In this document: positions 6,237-6,513 of the stretch, in pieces
Layout: the number at the start of each line of letters is the position of its first letter
Position numbering within the stretch: the stretch's first letter is position 1
Origin: Methylococcales bacterium
GTDB lineage: Bacteria; Pseudomonadota; Gammaproteobacteria; Methylococcales; UBA1147
NCBI GenBank assembly: GCA_024958995.1
Contig: JANXGZ010000245.1
Span: 1 to 6,513, forward strand
Reading direction: 5' to 3'
DNA: 6,513 bases
Program-made: the position numbers and the translations under genes
The notes under the pieces: model-generated
The model's database searches: none
The model's input: only the letters and a program-made list of their open reading frames with translations
Told to the model about the DNA's origin: nothing

Positions 6237-6513
6237 ATGGTGTCTCTTTTGTATCTGGCTCTGTTTGTTCTGGCCACATTTCTCGTACTGAGAGACAAGG
6301 AACTGTTAGTTCCCATCAGGTCCTGCAATGTTTGCTTGCCCCGCTACTGGATTCTCGCAGTGCTGGGAATTCTATTCCTAGGTGCAGAAGCCTTTGCCCT
6401 GGCCGGAGCGCACAATGTCTGGGTGATCAGTGGCGTCATGGCGCTTTCGATCTCCGCTTTCATGTTTGCCCTTTTCTTTGTCTGGGAACGGCATAAATGG
6501 ATCCTGGCGCTAA
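6237..6513 (+). CDS. Small multi-spanning membrane protein (N-terminal part, cut by window edge)
   Basis: Ninety-two codons are open from the ATG at 6237 to the right edge with no stop. The translation begins MVSLLYLALFVLATFLVL and holds three predicted membrane segments, at about residues 4-18, 38-58 and 61-83. Basic residues R19, K21, R28 and R36 lie in the first loop and R85, H86 and K87 after the third segment, so by the positive-inside rule the first loop faces the cytoplasm and the N-terminus the periplasm. The first loop holds a CxxC pair (C30, C33). I do not recognise the family. The start is supported by a near-perfect Shine-Dalgarno; a GTG three bases later is a possible alternative start. 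It diverges from the lipoprotein gene, with which it may share regulation. Confidence 0.7.
   Translation, partial: MVSLLYLALFVLATFLVLRDKELLVPIRSCNVCLPRYWILAVLGILFLGAEAFALAGAHNVWVISGVMALSISAFMFALFFVWERHKWILAL

Noticed and set aside
6026..6328. N-terminal extension of the lipoprotein frame up to 6328
   Set aside because: It would bury the signal peptide about 100 residues in, and it overlaps the divergent membrane-protein gene; the ATG at 6025 has a strong ribosome binding site.
1..6513. CRISPR array, insertion sequence, tRNA, defence or phage genes
   Set aside because: No spaced direct repeats, transposase, integrase, terminal repeats or tRNA-like cloverleaf were seen by eye on either strand.

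Overview
The window reads as a piece of a moderately GC-rich gammaproteobacterial chromosome. The evidence is a homodimeric-type pyruvate dehydrogenase E1 (AceE) and a full-length two-domain Aas protein, both close to the Escherichia coli proteins as I remember them. The gene order is not the enteric one: lplT is not beside aas, and moaA stands without other moa genes. I cannot name a genus.

Layout from left to right. Positions 1-1263 (minus) carry the N-terminal 421 codons of aceE, which runs off the left edge. A 72-bp gap holds a terminator-like hairpin. Positions 1336-2340 (minus) are moaA, the radical-SAM enzyme of the first step of molybdenum cofactor synthesis. A 230-bp gap holds a structured, terminator-like element next to aas and a possible 22-codon leader ORF ending just before moaA. 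Positions 2571-4718 (minus) are aas, a fused lysophospholipid acyltransferase and acyl-ACP synthetase. About 206 bp of divergent promoter region separates aas from a small alpha/beta-hydrolase gene (4925-5584, plus). Convergent to the hydrolase is a small lipoprotein gene (5696-6025, minus). After another divergent gap with a strong inverted repeat, a small multi-spanning membrane protein starts at 6237 (plus) and is cut by the right edge.

Two themes can be read. aceE and moaA are housekeeping metabolism, arranged in the same direction but apparently terminated separately. aas and the divergent hydrolase could both act on acyl lipids, one re-acylating lysophospholipid and the other possibly hydrolysing an ester; that link is inference from adjacency. 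The right-hand part (lipoprotein, membrane protein) has no recognisable function and is the least explained stretch. I see no mobile element, CRISPR array, tRNA or rRNA, and no convincing new system. The most useful leads are the inverted repeat near 6128-6155, the in-frame 16-bp repeat in the hydrolase gene, and the leader ORF before moaA.
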